A stretch of DNA of 64,000 nucleotides from Gracilaria vermiculophylla. Lineage: Eukaryota; Rhodophyta; Florideophyceae; Gracilariales; Gracilariaceae. This document shows, piece after piece, positions 21,894-33,790 of this stretch. Below the pieces are notes generated by a model. The model made no database searches. It was not told the origin of the DNA and was given only the letters and a program-made list of their open reading frames with translations. The number at the start of each line of letters is the position of its first letter. Position 1 is the stretch's first letter. The position numbers were made by a program, and so were the translations under genes. The DNA lies in NCBI GenBank assembly GCA_019155205.2, contig JAHNZQ020000016.1:527527-591526 (forward strand). The letters are read 5' to 3'.

Positions 21894-24718
21894 TTGCTGG
21901 GTCTAAAACAGTTAGAGTACTTGTAGGTACACACTATCCAAGTCTGTGTTTGCATCTATCAACGCTCCATGCCCCAACTTGACTGCCAAACACTGCTCTG
22001 ACGTTTCTGCACTCAAGTATTTTCTCGTGTTGCTTTGCATGAGCCAAATGAAATGAATTCACGTCCCCACATATTCTCGAGATCTGTCACGCCTAATTAG
22101 TATTGCGTGTGTATGTTATAACCTCTAATACTGGTTGAAAAAGCCAATCATCTCAATCTGGTTAATATACAAGCAATGAGAAACGAAGAGAAACAAGATG
22201 CAAGATTGTGGTCCACAGCGAAATTCTTTTTCTTCTACGCGACAAGCATTCAATGCTCTCAAGCGAATTAAGGACCGTCAATATCCAACCATCCACATAC
22301 TCTTGAGACTAGCCTTGACTCACGAAAACACGCTGGACAACGCGTGCCGACACAGTTAACGTATCGGCTCCCAATTTGTTCCTATTTCGAAAGTGTTGTC
22401 ATAGATTAACGCTTGGTCGTTTGAGGGTATGAACCGATGGATAAGCGTTTGTGGACGTCTGTAAAGGAAATTTACCCCTCTCTCACGACTTTCAATATGA
22501 AAACTGCATACAGATACAGAAAAGCACACTTAATTTTGGGCCTGTGCGATTGATATTTTGTTGGTCGTGAGAGTGAAACACACGCAAGATATGGACATTA
22601 TACATATGCTTTTGAGACAAGTTAAAGAGAAATACCAAAGCAGAGGCCGTTGCTCAATGAGAGGATCTAATGACAAAGCATAATACAACGTCTCCGCAGG
22701 CCTTTGTTTACTTGTCATGTGGAGCCTTGTGCGTGAAAAAACGCATTGGCTCCATCAGATGGCCATTGCCGAAAATGGGTGTGTTGATAACGATAGCGAT
22801 TGTAGAAGCAATGCTCGAAAACGTCTGCGAGGGAAATGCGATTGCATTTGACCCTGGGGATTTCGTGCATTATTTTTCGTTGAGGTTCTTTTTCTTTCAC
22901 TCATGCACACATCAGTTTTCTATTTCTAAGCTGAAGTAAAAGCTTCTTATTGATACCTTCTCTCAAGGCCCAGAATTTCTGCGGGTTGCGTTTGACCAGA
23001 ATTCGACGTCTTGTCGGACATCGGCAAGAAAATTTGCCGACAACTCTCCCATGGACACTTTCGTATGTGAACACCGAAGCACTGCCTTTTCATCGGTCTT
23101 CTATGCGCCAGTCACACAGTCGCAGAGCTGTCCATCAATTTTCGAGATGCACGTGTCCGATGATGTTCGCGGCAGCTGCTCTCAGCTTTCTGAAGTCCAC
23201 AAAATCATTGCAGACGATTCTATCAACTGTAATCTAGTCACAAGAGAACGTTAAGAGCGGCCGAAAAACTTGTCCCAAACACTTTCGGAAGTGGTAGGTT
23301 TCACCCGATTTCCAGACCCCACGATTTCACTTGTAGTTCTTCAGTGAATGCCTTCTCGGTAAGCATTCATGCGGAAACGTTGCTTTCATAACTAGCGACG
23401 TCATTGTAGATCAACTGGGAGGCCAAAAAAGATGAATTCGTCGATTGTTTCTAGTTTGTCGTCATAGCCATGACTATTTGAGCACTTGATCTGTCTTACA
23501 AACGCAACGATATCAACCATGCCCTGCAGGATAACTTGTGGAAGGACGGTGATTGCTTTTCTGTAATGACGATCTAGCGCAAGATGCATTTGGAAAGTTT
23601 TATCCCTGCTTTGTGGTTTTCGGCTTCATAACGAATATGAAACAAGATGAGTGATCATGTCGTTCACTTTTTACCATCTTCAGCAATAATTGTTAACGAG
23701 TAAAGCATAAATTCCCACTCTCAAATGATGAAATCGAAGTATGTTTCTGCTTTGAGATTGGTTTCAATCATTTCATGAAGTAGATTGATGAGCATCGAAA
23801 AAATGGTAGTGGTTGGGGCTACATCTTTAAAAAATCCAACATTTTCCATCATCTTGGAAGCGCGTATTCAGCTCACAGCAAAGAAGAGCAGCATGGAGAT
23901 CCGCAACTAAAGTATGACTCCAGTTCAGAGATAGAAGAAGCTGAAGACAAAGCTTACATCAGTACTAAATCCACGACATGCAACTAGGCAGCAGGTATAT
24001 TCTTTGTTAATCACATTAGAAACCACATGGCGACTGCTAAAAAGCAGATGCCGACTGTTAAAAAGCAGATGCCGAAAAATGAAGCTCAGGGTCTGATCTA
24101 CCAATCGTGTTCGTTGCGGTGGTAAGCTAAGCAGGGTCGCGGGGAACCATCTTTTACGTTCAGTAGCTCTGGTTGATACGTATATCAATTATCAATGGCA
24201 GAGGAAGTCTACACTTTTCGCACTTTAGAACCACACATAGTGTTATACGTTTTCTGCACAAGAAGTCTTCAAGCTAATTTAGAATGGAAGTTATTGTTCT
24301 GTTGCCTCTTTTTCCCCGTATCAAATCGAACCAAGCCGATTAAAGAAAATAAGGAGTTCAAATTTTTGAAGAGGTAGGAGATGATGGTCTGGAAACTGTT
24401 CCGCTCCGGAAAAAAGGTAGAAGAGCTGAGCGTACATTCAATTGAATATCATTTCGTAAAAGACAACATGGAACAAATAATCCAGATATCTCACAAAAAT
24501 CAAAGATAAAAGACATTTCGCGCCTTGACACCCAAAAACAGAAAGAGAGGCACTTAAGCCAAGGTTTAGTCACACCTACTGGTTTCTACATAATATGGAT
24601 CCGAGGGCATCACTATTAATTCTTCAGCATAACAAGGATATCCAAAGTATTCCCACGCAAAATCTTCTATGCCAACAGTATTCTTCAATTAGTAGCGTCG
24701 TTACTTGGTGATCTTCGT
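21894..24718. other. Gene-poor AT-richer region, right part
   Basis: This is 2.8 kb of AT-richer sequence with only short unconvincing frames (largest 264-270 bp). A 21-bp tandem duplication is at 24031-24072. No tRNA-like box, known RNA or protein domain was seen. Confidence 0.5.
24031..24072. repeat. 21-bp tandem duplication
   Basis: Two units (24031-24051 and 24052-24072) differ at one base (CTGCTAA versus CTGTTAA), and a partial third unit starts at 24073. Confidence 0.85.
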
Positions 24719-25771
24719 CTACTCCGGATGACCCCACACGACGTCGGAGTGTAGGTAAAATTCGTTTCCAGGATAAATGGGCATTCCGTCTACACCATCC
24801 GACGGTTCTTCATTGAGATGCTGAACGAATCCATTGCTTGCCAACAACTCCCGGATTTCATCTTTTGTTGTTGTCGGAATTTCGATAGAGATCACCTTCA
24901 CCTTCACTTTGTCAAAATCAAAGCTTTTCAAAACAGTGAGTTCATGTCCTTCGACATCCAAGTTGAGGTAATCAACCTCTTTCACCCCGTATCGTTCCAA
25001 CTGTGGCATGATAGACACGCACTTCTTCTTCACTATCGCCCCCGCTCGTTCCTGAATTACGTTTCCTTGACGATGGGTAGAGACTACCCCGCTACCTGGG
25101 CCAGACAATGCAAACTCAACAGACACCCCGTCCTTATCGCTCACACAAGTGGGTATCAAAGCGCAAGAGCGCTCTCGATGGATTCTTTCATAGTACTTTG
25201 CATTTGCTTCGACACAAATTCCTCTCCAAGACAAGCATCGGTCCATGAAGTAAGTGTTTGATATTCCTATGGGACTACGTTCAAGTGATTGGCCGGAAAA
25301 AAAAATGAAGCCACCTGGGTTAGAATGAATCGCGCCAAAGAAGGAAGAAAGTTGGTGCAAGTGCATTACGTACTCATTGGTAGCAATATCTAGGTATATG
25401 CCTGGTCTGTTGAGCTTGGAGAAATGCCTCGTAAAGAGGTAATAATCTTCACCATACTGTGAGAACATCATTGCTCGATCGGGATTACATTTCGGAGCAC
25501 CTTTGAGATCCGGGGCATTCGAGCAGTTCTTCCGAAGTGGCTGTGGAAACTTGAAAATCTCGCTGCAGAACTTTGGCAACTCCTCGTTGTCCCAGTCCAA
25601 CCGATTGCGCAAAGCCGGTGCGTCTAACGGATTTTCCGACGAATTCTCTGACACACGCACTGTACGAACTGGCTTGTAACTATTCGATAAGATGAATCCA
25701 GCGGATGTGCAAAACACGAACAGATTCAAGACAAGCAAGGCAGTCCATCTTCCACAGCCGTGATCTGCCAT
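24719..25771 (-). CDS. FkbM-family (Methyltransf_21) type II membrane methyltransferase
   Basis: Model: complement(join(24719..25274, 25374..25771)), 317 aa. The Met at 25771 starts a short cytosolic tail followed by one hydrophobic anchor (TALLVLNLFVFCTSAGFIL, about 10-28), a Golgi-type topology. FkbM motifs: FSQYGEDYYL, YLDIATND, SNTYFMDRCLSWRGICVEAN (the SAM-binding Glu in VEAN), then VDYLNLDVEGHELTVLKSF. The 99-nt intron (25275..25373; donor GTACGT, acceptor GTAG, TTCTAAC inside) has no in-frame stop. Removing it turns a 33-residue interruption into ATNDPIGISNTYF, the expected run. The family methylates sugar hydroxyls or other acceptors; here the acceptor may be a cell-wall polysaccharide, which is inference. 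The frame is open for 42 codons upstream. Confidence 0.85.
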   Translation of the reverse strand: MADHGCGRWTALLVLNLFVFCTSAGFILSNSYKPVRTVRVSENSSENPLDAPALRNRLDWDNEELPKFCSEIFKFPQPLRKNCSNAPDLKGAPKCNPDRAMMFSQYGEDYYLFTRHFSKLNRPGIYLDIATNEYVMHLHQLSSFFGAIHSNPGGFIFFSGQSLERSPIGISNTYFMDRCLSWRGICVEANAKYYERIHRERSCALIPTCVSDKDGVSVEFALSGPGSGVVSTHRQGNVIQERAGAIVKKKCVSIMPQLERYGVKEVDYLNLDVEGHELTVLKSFDFDKVKVKVISIEIPTTTKDEIRELLASNGFVQHLNEEPSDGVDGMPIYPGNEFYLHSDVVWGHPE

Positions 25772-28197
25772 TTTGCGCTTTGTTTTCCCCAAAAAGCTCT
25801 TGGCAGCTGGTGTCGTACATAACGGAAAGACTTGCACTCGACCTCTGGGAAGCCTGTCGAAGTGCTCAAAAAGCTGACCTGGTTTCGAAGACGACATTGT
25901 AATGTGATATCGAATGCTTGGCGTTCAATTCCAGTCGTGCCTGATTTCAAAGAAGAGCTGTGCGCCTTTTCAAAGAACGTCATGAAATGGCCGAGCACAA
26001 GCTTTATCCTCAAGAGTAGGTAGGCACTCTAGTTCAAAATGGAAGCAATTGTGCGGCAGAAAATGGAGGAAACCCCCCGTGATGATACCGACAATGGACG
26101 CTCCTACACTGAACGTGTCTGTTTGTTAAGTATCCGGTTACGAAGCGCTTTCATATTATCCCTGCATCACGGCCTCGACCATGCTCAGCAATTATGGAGA
26201 AAATAAGCTCTCGGCAGAGAAGGAAGCCGTTGTCAGCTCGACCCCATTTTGGCCTCACAGTAACCCCATTCCCTACGTGAAAGTTTAAAATACTCGTTCA
26301 CTTGAACTTGAATGTTTTCCACGCCGTGTTCTACAGTCTTCTGTAAGCGTTGTGGAGGTAGGAGATTCAAAGCTTGTTCAAATGATGTTCCAGTTGAACC
26401 ATTGCAATGGGACTGCGATACTTTTTTTTAATCGAAGGGCATATATCTTCGCAGCTTTTGAGGGTGAATGTGCAAAAGGGAACCGAGCAAGCCATCTACG
26501 AAACAAGTTGATTGTAAGACGTGGTGAGCGCAGGGGCACGAGAGGATTCTTTGGTGTCTACTGCACGCACAGATTTACCTTAACAAAGGTAACTATAGGT
26601 ACAGGGTGAGGAGTGTCGAAAGTGGATACTCGAGACATGCATCTCGGGATAGTTGTGGGCGCGTTGCTAAAGATTTTTTAAGAGTTGTATAGTTTATGAA
26701 GGTTGGGAAAGGGTACACCTCATTTGTATATGTGCTGATTGTGAGGAGATCGCGATTTCATACGAATTTGCGGAATTGTACGTTTTAAAGGGACACGAGC
26801 CAGGACTGGATTAATTGCAAGCAGTTACAAACATATTAAAAGAAACGCACCATAAGCGTTCCCTTTTTTTCACGGGCAGGAGCTCAATAATGCTAGTTTG
26901 GAATTGATCTCTTTCGGAGAAAGGTCGTTGTCGGAAGTCTATCAGCATCGACGCGGTTTCCAAATTGAGCTGATTACCCTTTGTTCCTTTTTTCCTATCG
27001 TGACTACATCGCAGTTCGCGACTTGTTTATCGTCAGGTTTCGCATGCCTCGAAACTAAACAAAATCTTAATTTTTCTGTGTGGGCGTTCCGCCGGGCCGT
27101 GCCTGTCTCCTCGGGAACGCCATGAATTGAAAGAGGGAGCGCATTTGATTTTCCACTACTTGTGCTGACATGTGTCTCCCAAAATGAGACACTCACACTT
27201 TGAGAGTGTTTCCAAGAGCTCTCTTTCAGAATCAGAAAGGACCAGGGAGGTCTGCTTTTTAAAAGCCACGTTGGTCAGCCCCATTTTAGTTCATGGGACC
27301 CACAGAGATGTTCTTGTGTACTTGCAATTGACTGTGAAGTATGAGATGGCAGCACCCAAGGTCATGCAACTGCTTACGTTCTGAGTTTTTCCCACAACCA
27401 TCTTTATCATCAGATATTCCCATGAAAAAGAAGCCGCACCAAGAAATAAGGCACGAAGCGCTACACACGGTGGTATTTATACGAGAAAGGAATAAAGACA
27501 CAAACTGTAGCATGTACATGAAAGTAATTTTATCTTGAGTATAAAGGTACGTAGAGTAGGACTCTTGCATCTGCTTGTCGGAGCCCTGAAAGATCCATTC
27601 GCTCTTTCGTCTGTTAGCGGAAGATGATGTTTGGAGGGTAGCATGTGTACAGTTTTGTCCAAGTACATGATCAACTGTTTCCGACAAACGGGGATCATTT
27701 CTTGCAGCTGTTCACATATACCGCCTGCGGCATAGTTTCCGAGTGCATAAGTGTACCCAATTGCCCATAGTTCTGTCGTCGGCGACCGACAACACCCTTT
27801 TTCGACCACAAGCTTTGAATGTGCAGCACAGTCTCTTCAAAAGCGAATGACTCGCTCATTACCCGGTCTGGAGCTATGAAAATGAGGTGCACTGCTTCCT
27901 AGTTACGTCAAAATGTGTATCATGGTTCGCAAGGAAATATACAGTGCATGTGTCACCTTCAGAGAAGGAGTCTGCATTGTGCTGCTCGACAATCTGTCCT
28001 CAAAGTTATAACAGCATCTCAACAATCAGACACAGAAATGCAGGCGATTCCCTCAATCTTATTAGGGCCATCCTACGGATCGTGACTGTAGAGATATGAG
28101 TGACTGTGAGTGCTACGCAGCTGGAGAATAATCATGCCACGTGCTTATATCTTAAGAACTGCAGACATTTTTTCTATACGGAGAGCTTTGCATATAC
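25772..28197. other. Intergenic region FkbM / PNUTS-like, no convincing gene
   Basis: This is 2.4 kb of AT-richer sequence. Short frames such as 27286-27687 (-) and 26352-26609 (+) have no recognisable content. A small perfect inverted repeat GTGTCTC/GAGACAC is at 27172-27192. It probably contains the promoter of the FkbM gene and the 3' UTR of the PNUTS-like gene. Confidence 0.45.
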
Positions 28198-31133
28198 TTA
28201 GTTATGTGCAAACATGCAAGCTTTCCCGTCTCGACATCCCTGTTTCGTGCCAAAGTACTTGCAACGTTTTCTTTGTTTCATGGATTTTGGTTTCGGACGC
28301 ATTAAACTGTCGACCCTTCCGTTGCTGACGGGACCTCTTCTGCCTGGAATGTTGTTCATTCCCATGTCCGGTCCAGGCCCGTTCATTGGCATGGCACCCG
28401 GATGCATCGGTAGAGGCATACCCATCGGCGGCATACCCATTCCTAATGGTATACCGAATCCCAATGGCAGCATATGCGGCATATTGGGAGGCATATTGGG
28501 AGGCATATTGTGCGGCATGTTGGGCGGCATACCTAGCGGCGGGGGGTGGAGGGGCGGCATCGGAAACGGCATTCCTTCCAAGGGCCCTGGATGCTGCGTC
28601 CCTTGACCAAATGGAGGAGGTTTCATTTGTGGCCCGTGATTCATCACATGCGGAGGCTCCCCCTGCCCTGGTGCACGGGGCGGGGATCTATTGCGCTGAA
28701 CACTCGAGTCGTGACGATCGCTATTGATACCGTAACTCGGTGACCCAGAGGACCGCAAGTCTCTGCTCTGCGACTCATTCTGTGCATTGTACGCACGACG
28801 GTTGTCGCTCTGTTGCTGCTCAAAGCCAGAACCTTGGCGGTTGCTCTGGTTTTGGTTCGAGCCAGGTTTTGACTTCAGTACGCCAGACTCCTTGAGGACG
28901 GCCAAAATACGCTGCACACCTGCAGGATCGACTCCAAGAATAGGATTGTGATAGTTATTTGTATCATTCGTTCCCTCCCTGTAGTTAGGCTGAGAAGTTC
29001 GATTCTCAATTTCTGTTACCGAGTTATGTGAGCCATAGTTATGATTACCGCTGTTTCCCAGATTCATAGAATTGCCATAATTTGGCGGATCGCGCGTTGT
29101 TCGATAAGAGGTCGCACCCGGTGCATTATAGTATTCGTCTGCATCTTGTTGCTGAGATGAATATGGAGGTGACTGCGACGAACCATTTCCGTCATCTCTA
29201 TTGCTCCCATCGGAAAGTGGAATGACGGGAACTTCAACAAAACGCGCACCACGAGAGCCCTGACTGCTCAGGGTCGGCGACTGCGGCGACGTACGGTTCG
29301 GGTCGTCAACGTCCATAAAAGACGCTTGGTCGTCTTCGATAATATTATACTCTTCAATCTCGGCAGGGTCCTTGCGGCAATCTGTGGGCAGAACAATTGC
29401 AAGTGGCCGCCGCCATTGCAACACAGGGCTCATCGAATCGAGTCTCCTTCGCAGAGCCTCACGCGTACGTCGCGCCCGCTCCAGTTCCATTTCATGCTCC
29501 CGCTTTCGAGCTTCCTCAAAGGAGGACAGTTTCGGTTCGCTTCGAATCTGAATCGCTCGTTTGGCGCCTTTATCAATGCCCGCACCACCACTCTGCGCCG
29601 CCGCCTCGGCCTGCTGCGCCGCCTGGAACATCTGCAGCGTGTTCGGCGCAAACGGCAGCGTAATCTGAAAGTCTGGATCCCATGACTTGATGAGTTCCGC
29701 GCGGGTGTCGATGAAGTGCACTTCCTCGAGCGTCTCGGGTGCGGCCCAGGAAATCTTCCTTTGCTTCTTCTTTTTGTCCGGCTTGGGAGACCCTTTTTCC
29801 CTCACCGACGTTTCCGACGCTTCCCTGTCCTCGTCTACCCCGGCCGCACTTTTCGCGGGTGAACTTCGAGAAACCACGTCCTCAACCTTTTTACTAACAA
29901 GCATCGGGACGGATGGGGCGAGCTGTTTTGATCGTACCACCTCTGATGCCGGCGGGCGCGCAACATCCACAGGGCTACTGCGCAACATCGGCGGCACGGG
30001 ATTCGCGGCACTCGACAGTGCTTCGCCAGGCGACTTGGAATTTGGGGGTACCTTCGGCGTCACCGTCGGCAGCTTGGCATCCGCGCGCGCCGTGGCAGGG
30101 CTGTCTTTCAAGTTGTGCTTGGCTTCCGCTTCCCTGTCGGTGGGCTCGAGGTGGGCGAGCTTTTGACGTTTTATTCTTGATGAGTCCATTTCTGGCGCCA
30201 CAGGGTGCCCTTCAGGTGCAGACAGAACTGCCCGTTTTCTGCAGGTTGAACAAAGCAGCGTTCAAGTGAACCCCATTCGATGACAGGTTTTGGACACAAT
30301 GATGGTTAGCCAATTCCATGCAAACGTTAGACAGCAACAAAAAGGGCGGAGGAAGGAGGTATAAAAACTTACGTTGACGGGGGGGGCTGTTTGGACGCAT
30401 CAAAACTGGAGGCGGCGTCGCTGGCGCCAGGAGCGGCCTGGTGTTGGGGACGCGCGACAGACTGCGGCGCCGGAGCTGCTTCCGCAGGCTTCGGGGCGAT
30501 TTGAGCTGAGGCGCCCACCACTCCGGGCATCGGCTGAGAAGGTTGCGGCAAAAGGCTGGGTTTGATGTGCGAACTGGAGTCAATCTGCGGCGGGGGCGGC
30601 GGTTCGGAGGGCGACAGATTCGGAGCTGGAGCGGGCAGGGCGGCGGGCGAGCGCTGCGACGGTGGTTGCGACGGCGGGCGGGCGGGGTGGGGCTCGGGGT
30701 TGGGGCGGAGGAGCGGAGCGGCGTCGGGAGCTCTGTGGTGCAGGGCGGGGAGTTGAGGTGGTTGGGTGGGGAGCACGGGAGAGGCCTGTACGGGTGGGGG
30801 AGCGGCGGCGGCGACGGGCGGTGTGAGTGGGTTCGAAATGGGGGCCGAACCGGGCGGGGAAGGGTTTTGGGCGGTGGTCGACGCCGGGTGTGGGTGCTGG
30901 ATCGACTTGGGCTGCGCAGCCGGCAGGGCGTGGGCAGTTTGGTGGTGGCGGGGGGGCGACGTGATAGTGGTGGTGGAAGGCTCTGGGAATGGATTTTCCG
31001 CAGAGGGCGCTAAGGCCGGCATGGCGATGCTGGGCGCACTGGGTCTGATCTGTTGCAGATGGGGTTGGGTGTCGGGGGCAGAGGGGAAGTGGGGGGCTTG
31101 AAAGACGGAATGTCGGTGCGGTGTATTTGCCAT
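28198..31133 (-). CDS. PNUTS-like PP1 regulatory protein with C-terminal CCCH finger
   Basis: Model: complement(join(28198..30238, 30373..31133)), 933 aa. The intron (134 nt) has donor GTAAGT and acceptor CTGCAG with CTAAC inside, and it joins a Pro-rich exon 1 in phase 2 to exon 2. Exon 2 holds an RVxF-type PP1-docking motif KISW (about 415-418) after a KKKK stretch. About 110 residues later comes WRRPLAIVLP (about 529-538), like the W-RPL-LP element after the docking motif in PNUTS (PPP1R10). Next are a Gly/Asn/Gln-rich part, a Met-Pro repeat region near 845-890, and a final C-x8-C-x5-C-x3-H finger (CKYFGTKQGC...). PNUTS targets PP1 to RNA polymerase II and 3'-end processing. The TFIIS-N-like domain of animal PNUTS is not visible. 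The start is uncertain: 31133 is the best Met, but the frame is open to 31361. Confidence 0.65.
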
Positions 31134-32659
31134 CTGTGGTGAATGGGCGGGGTCTCGTTCGGAGGGCAGTGAAACGAGTGAGACTGGTTGTGAGTAGGAA
31201 GTTCTACTCGGTGGGGATGGTGGGGGGGTGCAGCGCAACGGCATGCGGACGGAGCGCTGCGAGGGGTAGCCGGGCAGAGCGTGGTGGAGGCTTTGCTCTG
31301 CTACACAGGGGCGGTTGCAACTGAGTGGGAAAGTAGGGGGATGGAGGAGCGCGGACTCCACGAGGCCTCGACGGTATTGAAGCCGCAGCTGTGATGAGCA
31401 AGGCTTGTGCGTGTGTGAATACTACTTGTAAGCGTAACGAAATTGAGGCGTTGGGGGAGGTGGGCAACACAGGGCAATCTAAGCTGGCAGCGCTTGGCGA
31501 AGAAGTGAGAGGCACAACTGGACAAGCCCGCGGCGCGACAACGTGAAAAGAGCGCCTAAGGGAGAAGGGCGGAGAGGTGCAGGGGGGAGGGGGAGAAGGG
31601 CGCGAACGGGTGAGGGCGAGCGCCTAGTGAAGGCGAGCGGGCGAGCCAGACCAGCAGTGGGCGGCGAGGTGGGGCGCGGGACGCCAGGCGACGGGAGTCG
31701 GCCAACGGAAGAAGCCGAGCGCGGGGCGGTTACGAAAGACGCGGGGCGCGCGGACGGCGGACGGCGCTCGCGACGGCGTGCTGCCATCCGCGGGGGGGCC
31801 TTGGTTTTTGTGGGCGGCGCGGCGCGCGCGCGCGCTATGATTGGCGCGCGGCAGAGGCGCTTACAGCGCACGGAAAGCGGAGTCGGACGCGTGGCGCTCA
31901 GCGCTGCGTGGCGTCAGGGCATCTTCACCAACACAGTAGCAAACGAGTAAATTATCAAAAATGTTCAGATTTGATGATTTGCTCATCTGCCCACAGGTTT
32001 GATTTCCCCTCTCGACCGAAAAAGGTCCAAAAATTACAACTGCCCATTTGTCTGCACCAAATCGAACGGATTCTCTGCAGTAACCCTCAGCCCAAGTGCT
32101 ATTTGAGCCAAGTAGTTTTGGACAATTGCTGCTATACCATTGGTCTACAAGTGGGGCCCAATACAGAACGCCCGGCATCCAACACCAGTTCTTGGCGTCA
32201 CAGAACATACGCCAACACACCAAAGGCAGCGGTAGCTTTTTGAACAGTTGTGTATCCTTCTTGCCCTGTGCAGTCCACTCGCTGTTTCAAGTACGGATCA
32301 TGGACAGCAATACCATTCACAATGGGATTAAACACTGCAAGAGAAATGCAAATGCGGCTGGGACTATTCAAGAATACATACTGGTCTTGCAAAGTAATCG
32401 TCATGTAGTGTTCAACTAAAGACGCTGCCTCTCGGTGTTGTTTCACATTTGGGCACCTCCCTGCAAATGATTTACCCCACCTCCTCCTTTCTTCCTTTCT
32501 CTCTTGAGTCGCTTCCGAGTGGCATCTTATTGAGATTGTTTAGTTGATTGTTGTCTACTACTTCATCAAACCAGATGCTCACCATAGCAGACACTTGGTT
32601 GAAGGCTCCCGGTGGAAAATGTCATTTTTTTAGCAAATGAACGAAACTCGTAATATAGC
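31134..32659. other. Intergenic region PNUTS-like / ribokinase
   Basis: 1.5 kb, GC-rich to about 31.9 kb and AT-richer beyond. TGATTGGCG (inverted CCAAT) is at 31838-31846. Frames such as 31543-31950 (+) are Arg/Gly-rich and composition-driven. No gene is supported. Confidence 0.45.
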
Positions 32660-33790
32660 TCAGCCAATAAATGTTGCAGCTGATTCGCTTTGCACGTTGG
32701 TGGAGACGCTCTCAGCCGCGGCATCGGGCGCGGCGCGGCGCGGCCGCGGGGGTTCGCATACGGGGCAGTGACAGACGACGCGCACGGGGCGGCGGCTGAG
32801 GGTTTGGCTCACATGTGCGTGGTCCGGGATGGAGTTGAGGGTGCCGGGCCTCGACACGCAGAGCGCGGCGGCGGCGGCGGCGTAGCGCACGCATTGCTGG
32901 AACTCGGAGTCGCGCCTGCGTTGTTCGAACTCGCAGTTGCGGATCAGGAAATCGGGGCTCAGCGCGGCGGCCAGGTAGCCAGTGAACGTGTCGCCGGCGG
33001 CCGTGGTGTTCTTGACGTGCGCCACGGGCACGGCCGGCTCGTGGTGCACGTCGGCGTCGCGCCCGCTGTACACGACGCCGCGCGCGCCCAGCGTGAGCAC
33101 GATGTACGCGTCCGGCAGGCAGCGCTGCCGCAGCGCCGCCACGACCGGCGCGCCCGCTGCACGCACGTCGGCGCCGCGCCCCACGCGCACGCCGCTCAGC
33201 TGCTCGGCCTCCACCTCGTTGACGATGATCACGTGCACGTGCCGCCATAGGGATGCGTCGGCGCGGCACAGGTGCGAGTCGCGCGGCGGCAACGGGCTGG
33301 GGTTGAGCACGACAATGGCTTTTTGGCGGAATGCCAGCTCCGCCACGTGTTCCACCACGTCGAGCGGAATCTCCATGTGCAGCACGACCGCGCACCTCGC
33401 CCAAGTCACCCGGTCGCACATGGCGGCGCTGAGGCGCATGTTGGCGCCGGGCTCCACGATGATGCGATTCTCGCCGCTGTCGCTGTCCAGCAGCACCACG
33501 GCGGAGCCGGTGGCGCAGTCGTCCAGCACGGCCACGTGCGAGGCGTCCACGCCCTGCGCCCCCAGCTTGTCAAGCAGCGGCTCGAAGTCCTTGCCCACGG
33601 CGGCCACCAGGTGCACGGACTGCGCTCTCTGTGACAAGGCGGCCGCCATGGCGGTGTTGGCGCCCTTGCCGCCCAGCGACGTGGTCTTTGCGTGCGCCAG
33701 CACCGTTTCGCCGGCGGCGGGCATGTGCTGCAGCGACAGCGTCGTGTCGAAGTTGACGGACGAGATCACCCACACGTGTTCAAGCACCAT
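32660..33790 (-). CDS. RBKS: Ribokinase (PfkB carbohydrate kinase family)
   Basis: 376 aa from the Met at 33790 (context CCGCCATGG). A Met at 33847 would add 19 Gly-rich residues. Ribokinase signatures: SVNFDTTLSL at the N-terminus, GGKGAN at 40-45, VGKDFE, GSAVVLLDSDSGENRIIVEPGAN, VLNPSPLP, and the anion-hole and catalytic segment NTTAAGDTFTGY at 261-272 with catalytic Asp267. It phosphorylates ribose to ribose-5-phosphate in the cytosol. The usual DTTGAGD reads NTTAAGD, so the first Asp is replaced. A C-terminal extension of about 60 residues contains CHCPVCEPP and is unusual. Head-to-head with the ACR2/CDC25-like gene. Confidence 0.9.
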   Translation of the reverse strand: MVLEHVWVISSVNFDTTLSLQHMPAAGETVLAHAKTTSLGGKGANTAMAAALSQRAQSVHLVAAVGKDFEPLLDKLGAQGVDASHVAVLDDCATGSAVVLLDSDSGENRIIVEPGANMRLSAAMCDRVTWARCAVVLHMEIPLDVVEHVAELAFRQKAIVVLNPSPLPPRDSHLCRADASLWRHVHVIIVNEVEAEQLSGVRVGRGADVRAAGAPVVAALRQRCLPDAYIVLTLGARGVVYSGRDADVHHEPAVPVAHVKNTTAAGDTFTGYLAAALSPDFLIRNCEFEQRRRDSEFQQCVRYAAAAAALCVSRPGTLNSIPDHAHVSQTLSRRPVRVVCHCPVCEPPRPRRAAPDAAAESVSTNVQSESAATFIG

